64,000 nt of DNA. It comes from Mitsuaria chitosanitabida ATCC BAA-476 = NBRC 102408 (GTDB lineage: Bacteria > Pseudomonadota > Gammaproteobacteria > Burkholderiales > Burkholderiaceae_C). Location of the stretch: assembly GCF_001598255.1 (NCBI RefSeq), contig NZ_BCYP01000022.1:62001-126000 (forward strand), in the 5' to 3' direction. The position numbers and the translations under genes were made by a program. Below the pieces are notes generated by a model. The model saw nothing but the letters and a program-made list of their open reading frames with translations, did not search any database and had not been told where the DNA came from. This document shows, one piece after another, positions 23,543 through 33,233 of this stretch. Numbering within the stretch: the first letter of the stretch is position 1; every line of letters begins with the position of its first letter.

Positions 23543-25380
23543 TCCATGCCCTCCGGCACCGGCAGGCCGCTGCGGCGGATCGCCGCGACGATGCCGGGTT
23601 GCGCCTGGCGCGCGGCCTCGAAGTCCGCCGCGGCCGCGGCGGCATCGCCGAGGCGGCTCAGCGCCAGGCCGCGACCGAAGCGCGTCCAGGGCCGGCCCGG
23701 GGACTCCAGCGCGATGGACTTGTCGAAGGCCTCCTTCGCACGCGCGGCATCGTCCAGCCGCAGGTAGGTCCAGCCCAGCGCATCCCGGTAACGCGGCGAG
23801 CGACTGTCCTTCTCGATCGACCGCTGGCAGTCCTGGAGCGCGAGCGCCAGGTCCACGCCCCGGCGCGTGCGCAGCCAGCAGCGCTCGTTGAACAGGTCGG
23901 CCTGGGCATCGTCGTGCGGATGGCTGGCCAGCCACTGATCCCATTGCCGCACCGCTTCCGGGACCATGTCGAAGCGCGCGTACAGGCGGCCCATCGCCGC
24001 GCGCGCGTTGGCGCCGGCCGGCTCCGACCGGTCGAGCGCCGCCAGATCGGCGAGCGCGGTGGCGCGCTCGTCCTTGCCGAGCAGGTCGATGCGCATCAGC
24101 CGCGCCTCGACCAGACCGGGATCCAGCCGGATCGCCTCGGCGGCATCCGCGGCCGCCGGCGCGCGCTGGTTCATCGCGAGACGGACACGCGCGCGGAGCA
24201 GGAAGAAGTCGCCCTGGTCCGGCTTGAGCGCGCAGGCGCGGTCCAGATCCTCGAGCGCGGCCTTGAGCTTGCCGGCCGCCAGCGACGCGCTGCCGCGACG
24301 GGCCAGCGCGGCGGCGTCGTCATCGGCGACCTGCTCGGGCGCGGCGGCATAGCGCTGATCCAGTCGGGTCCGCGGCGCGCCGCGCTGTTGCCAGAAGGCC
24401 GGCGTGCCGTTCCACGTCGCGTAGACCTTGCGCTGCGCGTAGGAGACGTAGATCCGGTGGGACAGGAAATAGTCCAGCCCGAGGAGCATGTCGAACACAC
24501 CGTCGCCATCGACCTCGTCGACCCGCAGCCGCTGCAGCGTGATGCGCTCGCCGCCGAGCTGGAAGCTGTCGATGTCGGCGAGCCACGAGGCCTTGCGTCC
24601 CTCGCCGCCCCCGGTCGCATAGCCGTCGGCGGCCAGGCGCTCGCGCGGGATGCCGGCCTGGCGGGCCGCCGCCAGCGTCAGCGAGGTCGCGGGCGCGCCC
24701 GTGTCCATCAGGGCCGTGATCCTGGCCTCGTTGACGGTGACCGGCACACGGATGGCGAGGCTCTTGGGGTTGTTGGTCAGGAAGGGCGTGACGATGACGG
24801 GCGCGTCGCCGGCCCAGTACGCCATGCTGGCCTGCGTGCAGTCGCCCTCGGGGAAGACGAGCCGCACCACGCCGTGGGCCAGGTCGTACTCCGTGTCGCC
24901 GAGCGCGAGGATGTCGCGGCCGAGCACGCCCTGGATGCCGCTGCCCAGCTCGTTGATGCCGACGACGAAGTCGACGTCCTTGAGCTCCGCGCTGCCCAGG
25001 CCGACCTTGGCGACGCGGGTCATGCGGGCCTTGATGTTGCCGGTGTAGCCGACGATGGTCCGCCCGTAGGGCATCGGGCGCAACGTCAGCTGGAGCGCCT
25101 CGGCGGTGGAGGGGAAGACGAAGCTGTCGCTCGCGCCGCTGTCGAGCAGCATCCGCACTTCCGTGCCATTGAGCGTGAGCGTCGCGATGGGCCGGTAGTT
25201 GACGATGTGCACCGGGATCGTCATCGGCTGCATCCGGCAATCCGCGGCCGCGGCGGAGACCGCCGTCAGGACCAGCGCGATGCCGGTGATGGTCCTCGTG
25301 GCCAGTCGCCGCAACGATCGGCCTGTCGCGGTCCGCGCCACTGTCGTGTGATTCGAGCTCACCGTCTTCCTCCCTGGCAT
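23539..25380 (-). CDS. Exported retropepsin-like aspartyl protease with TPR domain
   Basis: A 613-residue protein. After a signal peptide (ITGIALVLTAVSAAAA) come two retroviral-type aspartyl protease lobes: the first has the catalytic motif LLDSGAS (about residue 80), the second has LMDTGAP (about residue 228). A duplicated arrangement within one chain could form a single pepsin-like active site. Residues about 345-613 form several tetratricopeptide repeats (for example RARVRLAMNQRAPAAADAAEAIRLDPG). Proteins with this layout occur in many proteobacteria without a known substrate. It forms a two-gene operon with the secreted protein downstream. Confidence 0.85.
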   Translation of the reverse strand: MPGRKTVSSNHTTVARTATGRSLRRLATRTITGIALVLTAVSAAAADCRMQPMTIPVHIVNYRPIATLTLNGTEVRMLLDSGASDSFVFPSTAEALQLTLRPMPYGRTIVGYTGNIKARMTRVAKVGLGSAELKDVDFVVGINELGSGIQGVLGRDILALGDTEYDLAHGVVRLVFPEGDCTQASMAYWAGDAPVIVTPFLTNNPKSLAIRVPVTVNEARITALMDTGAPATSLTLAAARQAGIPRERLAADGYATGGGEGRKASWLADIDSFQLGGERITLQRLRVDEVDGDGVFDMLLGLDYFLSHRIYVSYAQRKVYATWNGTPAFWQQRGAPRTRLDQRYAAAPEQVADDDAAALARRGSASLAAGKLKAALEDLDRACALKPDQGDFFLLRARVRLAMNQRAPAAADAAEAIRLDPGLVEARLMRIDLLGKDERATALADLAALDRSEPAGANARAAMGRLYARFDMVPEAVRQWDQWLASHPHDDAQADLFNERCWLRTRRGVDLALALQDCQRSIEKDSRSPRYRDALGWTYLRLDDAARAKEAFDKSIALESPGRPWTRFGRGLALSRLGDAAAAAADFEAARQAQPGIVAAIRRSGLPVPEGME

Positions 25381-25549
25381 CCGCCCGCGCCGGTTGGTTG
25401 TCGCGCGGGAGGTGCCGGACTCTACTTCAGGCCCCGGACGGTGCCGGAAGTCGGCGGCGGGCGAAGGTGGTGGGCGGATCGGGAGACAGGCGTGTCCCGG
25501 TGGCGCGGCGGACCCGATAGAGGTCCGGCGCGCGGTCGAGCGGTCGGCT

Positions 25550-25795
25550 TCAGTGCGTCAGGCTGTCCCGCACATGCGCCAGCGCCGCGACGACCTTGTA
25601 CGACGGCACGCCCGCGACATGCAGCTGCTTGGCGGCCTGCAGCAGCACCAGGTCCTGGAAGCTGAAGCGCAGGCGGGTGTCGGGCGACAGCAGGTCCTCG
25701 GCGACCAGGGCCTTGATGTAGCTGCGCGGCAGCCCGGTGATGTCGTGGGCCTGCTTCATCGAGAACGGGGCGGTGGCGGCGGTGTGGGCGGACAT
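25550..25795 (-). CDS. Stand-alone MerR-like helix-turn-helix protein
   Basis: An 81-residue protein consisting of a MerR-type winged-helix segment (FSMKQAHDITGLPRSYIKALVAEDLLSP, then LRFSFQDLVLLQAAKQLHVAGVPSYKVVAALAHVR). There is no dimerisation helix or effector domain. In Burkholderiales I recall similar N-termini fused to TPR domains; here only the DNA-binding part is present, so the protein may be a natural miniature or a truncated relic. AGGAG lies 7-8 bases before the ATG, which argues that it is translated. No operon partner. Confidence 0.68.
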   Translation of the reverse strand: MSAHTAATAPFSMKQAHDITGLPRSYIKALVAEDLLSPDTRLRFSFQDLVLLQAAKQLHVAGVPSYKVVAALAHVRDSLTH

Positions 25796-26014
25796 GGTGG
25801 GCTCCTCTTGCGTTGGAGCCCACGGTATCCGGCGGGTCGGGGCGGGGCAGCCGGAGAAGCGCGCCACGGCGTGTAGGACGAGAGGAGGGCGGCCCTGTGG
25901 ATTCGCCTCGTCACAAGCCAGGTCGAGGGGCGCCCGCAAGCGTCACGGGTCCGCCTGGCCCGCTGACCGTCAGGCAAGGTCCGGCCCCTTCGGGCGGGGA
26001 CTCGCGTCCGGCGT

Positions 26015-26596
26015 TCACACGCCCCGCGCGCACTGCACTTCGGTCGCCGGTGTCGCGCGCAGGGCCGGCAGCGCCACCCAAGCGTCGTTGACCCACACCC
26101 GCGGCATCGCGATCGCCACCTCATTCGGCGGGCGGAACTCCAGCAGGCGGAAATATTCCGGCGTGCCGCGCTCCCGGTCCTGGCGCGAGTGGCCCACGCC
26201 GCGCCGGTAGTCGGAGCCGACGATGGGCTCCAGCGGGCGGAAGCCTTGGCCCTTCATCGGCACGTCCCAGGTGTCCCCGCTCTTCAGGTCCAGCAGCAGG
26301 AACTCCGCGCGCTCGAAGCGCAGCGTCGCGCCCTGATGCACGAACAGCTTGGCGCACAGCGGTGGGGCCGGACCGAAACTGGCCGCCGGATTCCCGACGC
26401 AAGGACCGACGGCGATCGCGAACATCGGGTGGTCCAGCCAGAGGTCGCTCGACTCGTGGGAGACCTGGATCGCCGGAGCGGCGGCATGTTCCTGGAGCTT
26501 GAGCACGCGCACCTCGCCGCAACTGGCGCAGCCGATCAGCAGCGCCGCCGCTGCGATCGCGATCGAGGAGGCGAGAAGGCGTGCTGGAACCGGCAT
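26015..26596 (-). CDS. Lipoprotein of unknown function
   Basis: A 193-residue protein with a lipoprotein signal peptide: a hydrophobic stretch LLASSIAIAAAALLIGC ending in the lipobox LIGC, so the mature protein starts at Cys21 or close by. The body has strands such as LDHPMFAIAVGPCVGN and ATLRFERAEFLLLDLKSG but no family I recognise. It is divergent from the phospholipase C gene with a 150-bp spacer. Confidence 0.72.
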   Translation of the reverse strand: MPVPARLLASSIAIAAAALLIGCASCGEVRVLKLQEHAAAPAIQVSHESSDLWLDHPMFAIAVGPCVGNPAASFGPAPPLCAKLFVHQGATLRFERAEFLLLDLKSGDTWDVPMKGQGFRPLEPIVGSDYRRGVGHSRQDRERGTPEYFRLLEFRPPNEVAIAMPRVWVNDAWVALPALRATPATEVQCARGV

Positions 26597-26746
26597 GGCG
26601 TGTCGTCGGGAGGCCTGGAATCGGCGGAGTATCACTCTCGCCGTCAACATCGCGTGAGCGGCCGCGCGATCCCGCGATCGACCCGTCAGCGTCCTGTCGC
26701 TCAACCGGCGTATCGTCCTCCGCGTCCCTTCGACCGAGCCACCGCC

Positions 26747-28192
26747 ATGTCCTCCTCGCAGAACCCGTCGCGTCGCCGACTCCTCCAGCAAGCCGCCGGC
26801 GCCGCCGGCCTCGCGCTGCTGCCGCCGAGCGTGCAGCGCGCGCTCGCCAAGGCGCAGGCGCTGGATCGACCGGCCTCGCTCAAGGACATCCGGCACGTCG
26901 TGCTGCTGATGCAGGAGAACCGCTCCTTCGACCACTATTTCGGCACCCTGGCCGGGGTGCGCGGCTTCGACGATCCGGAGGCGATGACCCTGCAGGGCCC
27001 GCATGCCGGCAAGTCCGTCTTCCAGCAGCCGGACCCGAGGAACCCCGACGGCTACCTGCTGCCCTTCCACCTGGACACCCGCAGGACCAGCGCGCAGAAG
27101 ATCCCGTCCACGAACCACAGTTGGCAGGTCCAGCACGAGGCCTGGAACGGCGGTCGCATGGACAACTGGGTGCCCGCGCACCGCAAGGCCGAGGGCGAGA
27201 ACGGGCCCTACACCATGGGCCATTACCGCCGCGAGGACATCCCCTTCCATTTCGCGCTGGCGGAGGCCTTCACGATCTGCGACGGCTATCACTCGTCGAT
27301 GATGGGACCGACCTGGCCCAACCGCATGTACTGGATGACCGGCACCATCGACACCGCCGGCGCGCACGGCGGTCCGGTCATCAGCAACAGGAAGGTCCCG
27401 GGCGGCTACACCTGGACCACCTATGCCGAGCGCCTCGAGGCCGCCGGCGTCAGCTGGAAGGTTTACCAGCAGCAGGACAACTACGGCACCAACATGCTGG
27501 AGCTGTTCAAGACCTTCATGGAGGCGCCCAAGGACTCGCCGCTGCGCGTGAAGGGTCTGACCCGCGGCCCCGAGGGCCAGTTCGAGGACGACGCGCGCAA
27601 CGACCGTCTCCCCACCGTGTCCTGGATCCTGCCGACCAGCTTCCAGTCCGAGCACCCCGAGTACACGCCCGCCGACGGCGCCGCCTTCATCGCCAGCAAG
27701 ATCGAGGCGATCGCGTCGAATCCGGAGGTCTGGGCCAAGACCGTCTTCATCCTCAACTACGACGAGAACGACGGGCTCTTCGACCACGTCGCGCCGCCGG
27801 TGCCGCCGGCGGGCACGCCCGACGAGTTCGTCAAGGGCGTGCCCGCGGGCGGTGGCTTCCGCGTGCCGGCGATCATCGTGTCGCCATGGACGGCGGGCGG
27901 CTGGGTCAGCAGCCAGCTCTTCGATCACACCTCGGTGCTGCAGTTCCTCGAGCAGGTCACCGGCGTGAAGGAGCCCAACATCAGCGCCTGGCGTCGGCGG
28001 ACCTTCGGGGACATGACGTCGGTGTTCGGATTCGATGAGCCGAAGTCGACGGGCTTCCCCGCGCTGCCGGACGCGAAGGCCGAGCTCGTGGCCGCGAAGG
28101 AGGCGATCGCCACGCTGCCCAAGCCGGTGCTGCCGGGTGGCAATCAGGGGGTGCCGAGGCAGGAGAAGGGCGTGCGCAAGCGCAGGGGTTGA
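26747..28192 (+). CDS. Tat-exported phospholipase C (phosphoesterase family)
   Basis: A 481-residue secreted enzyme of the bacterial phospholipase C/acid phosphatase family (alkaline-phosphatase-like fold). A twin-arginine signal (SRRRLLQQAAGAAGLALLPPS) is followed by the family opening RHVVLLMQENRSFDHYFGTL with the metal and nucleophile region, SMMGPTWPNRMYWMTGT, and the FILNYDENDGLFDHVAPPVPP metal site. It lacks the two C-terminal DUF756 domains of the ~700-residue haemolytic enzymes, so it is the short form. Likely substrates are phosphatidylcholine or other phosphodiesters, useful in phosphate scavenging; no Pho box was seen. Confidence 0.9.
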   Translation: MSSSQNPSRRRLLQQAAGAAGLALLPPSVQRALAKAQALDRPASLKDIRHVVLLMQENRSFDHYFGTLAGVRGFDDPEAMTLQGPHAGKSVFQQPDPRNPDGYLLPFHLDTRRTSAQKIPSTNHSWQVQHEAWNGGRMDNWVPAHRKAEGENGPYTMGHYRREDIPFHFALAEAFTICDGYHSSMMGPTWPNRMYWMTGTIDTAGAHGGPVISNRKVPGGYTWTTYAERLEAAGVSWKVYQQQDNYGTNMLELFKTFMEAPKDSPLRVKGLTRGPEGQFEDDARNDRLPTVSWILPTSFQSEHPEYTPADGAAFIASKIEAIASNPEVWAKTVFILNYDENDGLFDHVAPPVPPAGTPDEFVKGVPAGGGFRVPAIIVSPWTAGGWVSSQLFDHTSVLQFLEQVTGVKEPNISAWRRRTFGDMTSVFGFDEPKSTGFPALPDAKAELVAAKEAIATLPKPVLPGGNQGVPRQEKGVRKRRG

Positions 28193-28212
28193 TGGCGCGC
28201 GGCGCGCGCCGG

Positions 28213-28254
28213 GACCCTCTCCCCCACCCTCTCCCGCAAGCGGGCGAGGGGGCC
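28213..28254. repeat. Palindromic intergenic repeat, copy 1
   Basis: This contains CCCTCTCCCGC-AA-GCGGGCGAGGG, an 11-bp stem (one G-T pair) with two central bases. It is the first of five near-identical elements between 28.2 and 38.2 kb and lies just after the phospholipase gene, between convergent genes, where it can act as a transcript end. Confidence 0.8.
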
Positions 28255-28275
28255 GGTAGGGGCGAGCGATGCCAG

Positions 28276-29277
28276 CTAGAAGCCCGCGCCGATGGCCGTC
28301 TTCAGATGCTCCACCAGCAGCTTCACGCCCTGCGGGGTGTGGCTGCTCCAGGGATGGATCGCGTAGATCGCGTCGCCGAAGAAGCCCACCGCGCGCCAGT
28401 CGGTCAGGACCTCCACCAGACGGCCGTCACGCACCGCGTCGCGGGCGCTGAAGTCCGGCAGCAGCGCCAGACCCAGGCCCGAGAGCGCGGCGTCGCGCAG
28501 CACCTCGCTGTTGCTCGCGCGGAAGTGGCCTTGCACCGGCACGCGCAGGCGCTCGGGGTCGGCGCCGTCGTCGCGGCGCTCGAAGAACCATTGCGCGGGG
28601 CCGGGCCGCAGATACGGCAGGCATCGGTGCCGGGCGAGCTCCGCGGGGTGACGCGGTGTCCCGGCCTGCGCGAGGTAGGCGGGGCTCGCCGTCAGCAACG
28701 CGCGCGAACCGCAGAGCTTGAAGGCGACATGCGTCTCCGGCGGTGCGCTGGTGTGGCGGATCGCCAGGTCGAAGCCCTCCTGCGCGAGCGGTACCAGCCG
28801 GTCGGAGAGATCGAGCTCGATGCGCAGCTCGGGATAGCGCGCGAAGAAGGCCGGCAGCGCCGGGGCCACGTGTTGCCTCCCCAGCGCGACGGGCGCGGTC
28901 ACGCGCAGCACGCCGCGCGGCGCGCCGGCCGCCTCGCGGGCCTCGCTCAGGCTGCGCGTCAGCAGCGCCAGGCCGGGCTCGGCCTGCTCGACCAGGCGCA
29001 GCCCCGCCTCGTTCAGCCGCACCGAGCGCGTCGTGCGCTGCACCAGTTGCTGGTCCAGGTGGCGCTCGAGATCGGCAATGCGCTGGCTCACCGCGGCCTT
29101 GGACAAGCCCAGCCGCTGCGCCGCCTGCGTGAAGCTGCCCAGGCGCGCGACCGCGATCAGCGCCTGCAGCTGCGGCCAGAGCAGCTCATCGCGGGCCTCG
29201 ACGCGGAGGACGGGATCGGCGCCTTCGCTGGAGGAGGAGGTCGGGGCGGGCGATCGGGTGGCCGTAGGCGAGGGCAT
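28276..29277 (-). CDS. LysR-family transcriptional regulator
   Basis: A 333-residue LysR regulator of the CrgA/AaeR-like large group. The helix-turn-helix is LIAVARLGSFTQAAQRLGLSKAAVSQRIADLERHL, followed by RTTRSVRLNEAG, a common group signature. An unusual ~30-residue Ser/Thr/Pro-rich stretch (MPSPTATRSPAPTSSSSEG) precedes it. The start is placed at 29277, preceded by GGAGC; a longer frame starts at 29361. It is divergent from mmsA, so it probably controls that gene. Confidence 0.88.
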   Translation of the reverse strand: MPSPTATRSPAPTSSSSEGADPVLRVEARDELLWPQLQALIAVARLGSFTQAAQRLGLSKAAVSQRIADLERHLDQQLVQRTTRSVRLNEAGLRLVEQAEPGLALLTRSLSEAREAAGAPRGVLRVTAPVALGRQHVAPALPAFFARYPELRIELDLSDRLVPLAQEGFDLAIRHTSAPPETHVAFKLCGSRALLTASPAYLAQAGTPRHPAELARHRCLPYLRPGPAQWFFERRDDGADPERLRVPVQGHFRASNSEVLRDAALSGLGLALLPDFSARDAVRDGRLVEVLTDWRAVGFFGDAIYAIHPWSSHTPQGVKLLVEHLKTAIGAGF

Positions 29278-29438
29278 GAAAGCTCCAGGAGGCGCGAGCA
29301 GCGGGGCGAGACCGACCGGGCGAACGGAATCGGGGTGTTGACTGTTCAGTATGCCGAACAATCTGGTCAGCGATCTGGCCTAGGCAGCGGGAGGGCGGCT
29401 GCCTAGACTGGCCGCATTCCAGCGATTCGGAGACCCCC

Positions 29439-30968
29439 GTGAGCCAACGTCCCTCGACCCCCGCCTTCACCGACGCCGCCGACGTCACGCACTTCATCGC
29501 CGGCGAGCGCCGCCCCGCGACCTCGGGTCGCTCGCAAGCCGTGTTCAATCCGACGACCGGCCAGGTGGCACGCCAGCTGCAGCTGGGCAGCGCGGCCGAC
29601 GTGGACACCGCCGTCGCCGCCGCGCAGGCCGCCTTCCCGGCCTGGTCCGACGCGCCGCCGCTGCGCCGCGCGCGGGTGATGTTCAAGTTCCTGGAGCTGC
29701 TGAACCAGCACCGCGACCGCTTCGCCGCGATGATTACCGCCGAGCATGGCAAGGTCTTCACCGACGCGCAGGGCGAGGTCACGCGCGGCATCGACATCGT
29801 CGAGTTCGCCTGCGGCGTGCCGCAGCTGCTCAAGGGCGACTTCACCGAGCAGGTCTCCACCGGCATCGACAACTGGACCACGCGCCAGGCGCTGGGCGTC
29901 GTGGCGGGCATCACGCCCTTCAACTTCCCCTTCATGGTCCCGATGTGGATGGCGCCGCTGGCCATCGCCACCGGCAACGCCTTCATCCTCAAGCCCAGCG
30001 AGCGCGACCCCTCGCCCAGCCTGCTGATCGCCGAGCTGTTCAAGCAGGCCGGCCTGCCGGACGGCATCTTCCAGGTCGTGCAGGGGGACAAGCAGGTGGT
30101 GGACGCGCTGCTGCACCATCCGGACGTGCGCGCGCTGAGCTTCGTCGGCTCGACGCCGATCGCGCAGTACATCTACGAGACCGGCGCCCGCCACGGCAAG
30201 CGCGTGCAAGCGCTGGGCGGCGCGAAGAACCACATGGTCGTGATGCCCGACGCCGACATCGACCAGGCGGTGGACGCGCTGATCGGCGCGGCCTACGGCT
30301 CGGCGGGCGAGCGCTGCATGGCGATCTCGGTGGCGGTGCTGGTGGGCGACGTGGCCGACCGCATCGTGCCCAAGCTGGCCGAGCGCGCCCGCGCGCTGAA
30401 GATCAAGGACGGCATGGACCTGGACGCCGAGATGGGCCCCATCGTCACCCGCGAGGCCCGCGATCGCATCGAGGGCTACATCGCGCTGGGCGTGGAGGAG
30501 GGCGCGTCGCTGGTCGTCGACGGTCGCGGTCACCGCGTCGACGGCCATCCCGAGGGCTTCTTCACCGGCGGCACGCTGTTCGATCACGTGACCCCCGAGA
30601 TGCGCATCTACAAGGAAGAGATCTTCGGCCCGGTGCTGGCCTGCGTGCGCGCGCACGACTTCGCCGAGGCGCTGGCGCTGGTGAACGCGCATGAGTTCGG
30701 CAACGGCGTGGCCTGCTTCACCAGCGACGGCAACGTCGCCCGCGAGTTCGCGCGCCGCGTGCAGGTCGGCATGGTGGGCATCAACGTGCCCATCCCCGTG
30801 CCGATGGCCTGGCACGGCTTCGGCGGCTGGAAGAAGAGCCTGTTCGGCGACATGCACGCCTACGGCGAAGAGGGCGTGCGCTTCTACACGAAGCAGAAGA
30901 GCGTCATGCAACGCTGGCCCGCCAGCATCGCCAAGGGCGCGGAGTTCGCGATGCCCACGAGCAAGTGA
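29439..30968 (+). CDS. mmsA: CoA-acylating methylmalonate-semialdehyde dehydrogenase
   Basis: A 509-residue aldehyde dehydrogenase that converts methylmalonate or malonate semialdehyde with CoA and NAD+ to propionyl- or acetyl-CoA, in valine, inositol or beta-alanine degradation. The NAD-binding segment [14 protein letters not shown], the glycine motif [12 protein letters not shown], and the catalytic Cys293 in [11 protein letters not shown] (MmsA-type) are visible. It starts with GTG, with GGAG upstream. No mmsB or other valine-pathway gene is adjacent, so it is probably controlled alone by the divergent LysR gene. Confidence 0.94.
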   Translation: MSQRPSTPAFTDAADVTHFIAGERRPATSGRSQAVFNPTTGQVARQLQLGSAADVDTAVAAAQAAFPAWSDAPPLRRARVMFKFLELLNQHRDRFAAMITAEHGKVFTDAQGEVTRGIDIVEFACGVPQLLKGDFTEQVSTGIDNWTTRQALGVVAGITPFNFPFMVPMWMAPLAIATGNAFILKPSERDPSPSLLIAELFKQAGLPDGIFQVVQGDKQVVDALLHHPDVRALSFVGSTPIAQYIYETGARHGKRVQALGGAKNHMVVMPDADIDQAVDALIGAAYGSAGERCMAISVAVLVGDVADRIVPKLAERARALKIKDGMDLDAEMGPIVTREARDRIEGYIALGVEEGASLVVDGRGHRVDGHPEGFFTGGTLFDHVTPEMRIYKEEIFGPVLACVRAHDFAEALALVNAHEFGNGVACFTSDGNVAREFARRVQVGMVGINVPIPVPMAWHGFGGWKKSLFGDMHAYGEEGVRFYTKQKSVMQRWPASIAKGAEFAMPTSK

Positions 30969-31008
30969 GGCCGTCGAGCTCCGAAAGCCGACGCGCGCGG
31001 TTGGCCTG

Positions 31009-31052
31009 ACCCCCTCTCCCGCTTGCGGGAGAGGGCAGGGGTGAGGGTCTTC
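31009..31052. repeat. Palindromic intergenic repeat, copy 2
   Basis: CCCTCTCCCGC-TT-GCGGGAGAGGG, a perfect 11-bp stem, followed by CAGGGGTGAGGGTCTT. Relative to copies 3 and 4 it lies in the opposite orientation. It sits between mmsA and the GGDEF gene. Confidence 0.85.
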
Positions 31053-31083
31053 CGCAGGCCGCCGCATCAGCTACCCTTGCCGG

Positions 31084-32787
31084 ATGTTTCCGCGCGGCTC
31101 CTCTTCCCCCGACTCCCTGACGACCTTGCCGGCAGCGCTTGCTGAAGCGCCGCTGGGCGAGCTGCTCGAGCGCGCCCGCGCGGCGCAGCGCGATGCGCGG
31201 CTCGACGAGGGCCAGGCCCTGGCCGACGCGGTCTGGCACCGCGCCGATACCGAGGGCTTCATCAACGAGCAAGCCGAAGCCGGCCGTCTGCGCGCCTTCT
31301 TCCGTCTTCGCCGCGGCGACCTGCGCGGCATGCTGGACGTCGGCGAGCGTTCCCTGCGGCTGCTGCGCCCGCTCGGCCCGAGCACCGGCCTGTGCGAGCT
31401 GCTCCGCTGGATGAGCCTGGCCGCGTGCGAGCTGGGCGACTACGAGCAAGGCCTGGCCTGCGCGCACGAGGCGCTGAAGCTCGCCGGCGAGATCGGCGAC
31501 CCGCGCCTGCATGCGGTCGCGCTGAACGGCCTGGGCGCCTGCTTCGAGCGGATGGGCGATCCCTGGCAGGCCGAGCGCCTGATGAGCGAGGCCGCCGGCC
31601 AGCTGCGCGCGGAGCCCTCCCCGTACGAGCGCGTGGTCACGCTCACCAATCTCTGCACCGTGGCGCTGGGCGCATACCAGCTCCAGCGCGACGGCGCCGC
31701 GCCCGAGCAGGCGTCCCGCACGCTGGAACGCGCGCTGGACCTGGCCCGCGAGGCGCGCCCGCATTCGCTGCAACTGGGCGACCGCTACGGCATCGCGCTG
31801 ACCGCGTCCAACTTCGGCGAGGTGCTGCTGCTGATGGGGCGCCTGGACGAGGCCGAGCCGCTGCTGCTCGAGGCGCGCGAGGAATGCGCGCGCGCGGGCT
31901 TCCGGCTGCTGGACTGGCGGCTGCGCTGCATGCTGGCCGAGCTGCAGCTGGCGCGGGGTCAGGCGACCGCCGCGTGGAAGGAGCTGGAGGTCCTGCGCGA
32001 GGAGACCGATCGCGTCGGCGATCCCGCGCCGGAGGCCGGCACCGGATCCGCCGAGGGCGAGAACGCCGATGCCGCGCGTTTCCCCGCGCCGCTGTTCATC
32101 CGGCTTCGCCTGCATCAGGCGAGCTATCGCGCGGCCAAGGCGCTGGCGCTGCTGGGACCGGCGCTCTTCCATCTGGAGCAGGCCCGCGCGCTGGAGCGGC
32201 GCCGCGCCGTCTCGCAGCTCACGGCGCAGTCGCAGTACTTCGTCTCGCGGATGGAGGCGGAATTCGCCGTCGACCCGGCCGCGACGGCGGAGCGGGACCA
32301 GGCGGCCTTCAAGGATCCGCTGACGGGGCTGGGCAACCGCCGTTGCCTGGAGTCCCGCCTGCCGCCGCTGCTGCGCGCGGCCGAGCAGGAGGACCGCCCG
32401 TTGACGGTCGCCCTCATCGACGCCGACGGCCTGCGCAACATCAACGAGCGCCACGGTCACGAGATCGGCGACCGCGTGCTGCAGGAGCTGGCGCAGCTGC
32501 TGCGCGAGAACACCCGCGGCAGCGATCTGCTGCTGCGCTGGAGCGGCGAGGAGTTCCTGGTCGTGTTCCCGGACACCATCGCCGATCGCGGCTTCGAGGT
32601 GTGCGAGCGGATCCGGGCCAGCGTGTCGGTGCATCCCTGGGGGGAGCTCGCGCCGGGGCTGGACGTCACGCTCAGCATGGGCTTGGCGAGCGCGCCGCCC
32701 TTTGCGACCGATCTGCTGATCGCTCGGGCCCACGCGGCGGTCGAGCGGGCGAAGCACCTGGGGCGGAATCGGGTGGCGTTGGCCTGA
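31084..32787 (+). CDS. TPR-containing diguanylate cyclase
   Basis: A 567-residue cytosolic protein. Residues about 20-370 are TPR-like helical repeats (for example LAEAPLGELLERARAAQ, GLGACFERMGDPWQAERLM), and residues about 405-565 are a GGDEF domain that makes c-di-GMP from two GTP. The active-site loop reads SGEEF rather than GG(D/E)EF; the second Gly and both acidic residues are kept, so activity is plausible. The dinucleotide metal aspartate is in VALIDADGLRNIN. No membrane segment or receiver is present, so the sensing is presumably through protein contacts of the TPR region. Confidence 0.88.
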   Translation: MFPRGSSSPDSLTTLPAALAEAPLGELLERARAAQRDARLDEGQALADAVWHRADTEGFINEQAEAGRLRAFFRLRRGDLRGMLDVGERSLRLLRPLGPSTGLCELLRWMSLAACELGDYEQGLACAHEALKLAGEIGDPRLHAVALNGLGACFERMGDPWQAERLMSEAAGQLRAEPSPYERVVTLTNLCTVALGAYQLQRDGAAPEQASRTLERALDLAREARPHSLQLGDRYGIALTASNFGEVLLLMGRLDEAEPLLLEAREECARAGFRLLDWRLRCMLAELQLARGQATAAWKELEVLREETDRVGDPAPEAGTGSAEGENADAARFPAPLFIRLRLHQASYRAAKALALLGPALFHLEQARALERRRAVSQLTAQSQYFVSRMEAEFAVDPAATAERDQAAFKDPLTGLGNRRCLESRLPPLLRAAEQEDRPLTVALIDADGLRNINERHGHEIGDRVLQELAQLLRENTRGSDLLLRWSGEEFLVVFPDTIADRGFEVCERIRASVSVHPWGELAPGLDVTLSMGLASAPPFATDLLIARAHAAVERAKHLGRNRVALA

Positions 32788-32835
32788 GCCCGAAGACCCT
32801 CACCCCCACCCTCTCCCGCAAGCGGGCGAGGGGGC
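32787..32835. repeat. Palindromic intergenic repeat, copy 3
   Basis: GCCCGAAGACCCTCACCCC followed by the stem CCCTCTCCCGC-AA-GCGGGCGAGGG. It starts at the very end of the GGDEF gene and uses the same flanking sequence as copies 4 and 5. Confidence 0.85.
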
Positions 32836-33233
32836 ACACCGCGCGCTGTCGGGGAGGCGGGTGGCAGGGCGCCCGTCGCATCGGCGCCACCATCGATCCG
32901 TCACTCGCACGGAGCCCCTAACCGGGGACAGGTCTTGCGGGAAATCCTCCTCCACCTGTTTCTAAAATGAGAAGAGTTCTCATCTATCGGGTAAATCCCC
33001 CGATGAGCCCCGGCCTCAGGCGCCGGTCGCGCGACCCGCGCACCGACCCTGCCGGACCCTTCGCGCCAGCCTGATTCCACGCCCCTCCGCGTCCCGCGAC
33101 CTTGCCGTCGCGCGCGTCACGCGGTCCCGGGGGCGGGACGTAGCAAGCCCCCGTCGTCCACCACCAGCCCCGCAGAGGGGCGCGGCGCGCCTGCACGCGC
33201 GCCGGCATGGGCTTGCGCCCTCGAATCGTCCAC
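32836..33233. other. Regulatory region and leader of the siderophore receptor operon
   Basis: This region of about 400 bp holds a Fur box at 32967-32983 and otherwise a long GC-rich leader without a supported ORF. TGTTTCTAAAAT just upstream of and into the Fur box is the most promoter-like DNA here. The leader from the Fur box to the receptor start is about 250 bp, long enough for post-transcriptional control, but I see no recognisable riboswitch. Confidence 0.5.
32967..32983 (+). promoter_or_regulatory. Fur box
   Basis: ATGAGAA-GAG-TTCTCAT is a perfect palindrome of the 7-1-7 Fur type (TGAGAAG-A-GTTCTCA), one symmetrical base away from the TGAGAAT-N-ATTCTCA form typical of betaproteobacteria. 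It stands in a locally A/T-rich patch before the siderophore receptor operon, whose genes match a Fur target. Confidence 0.82.
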
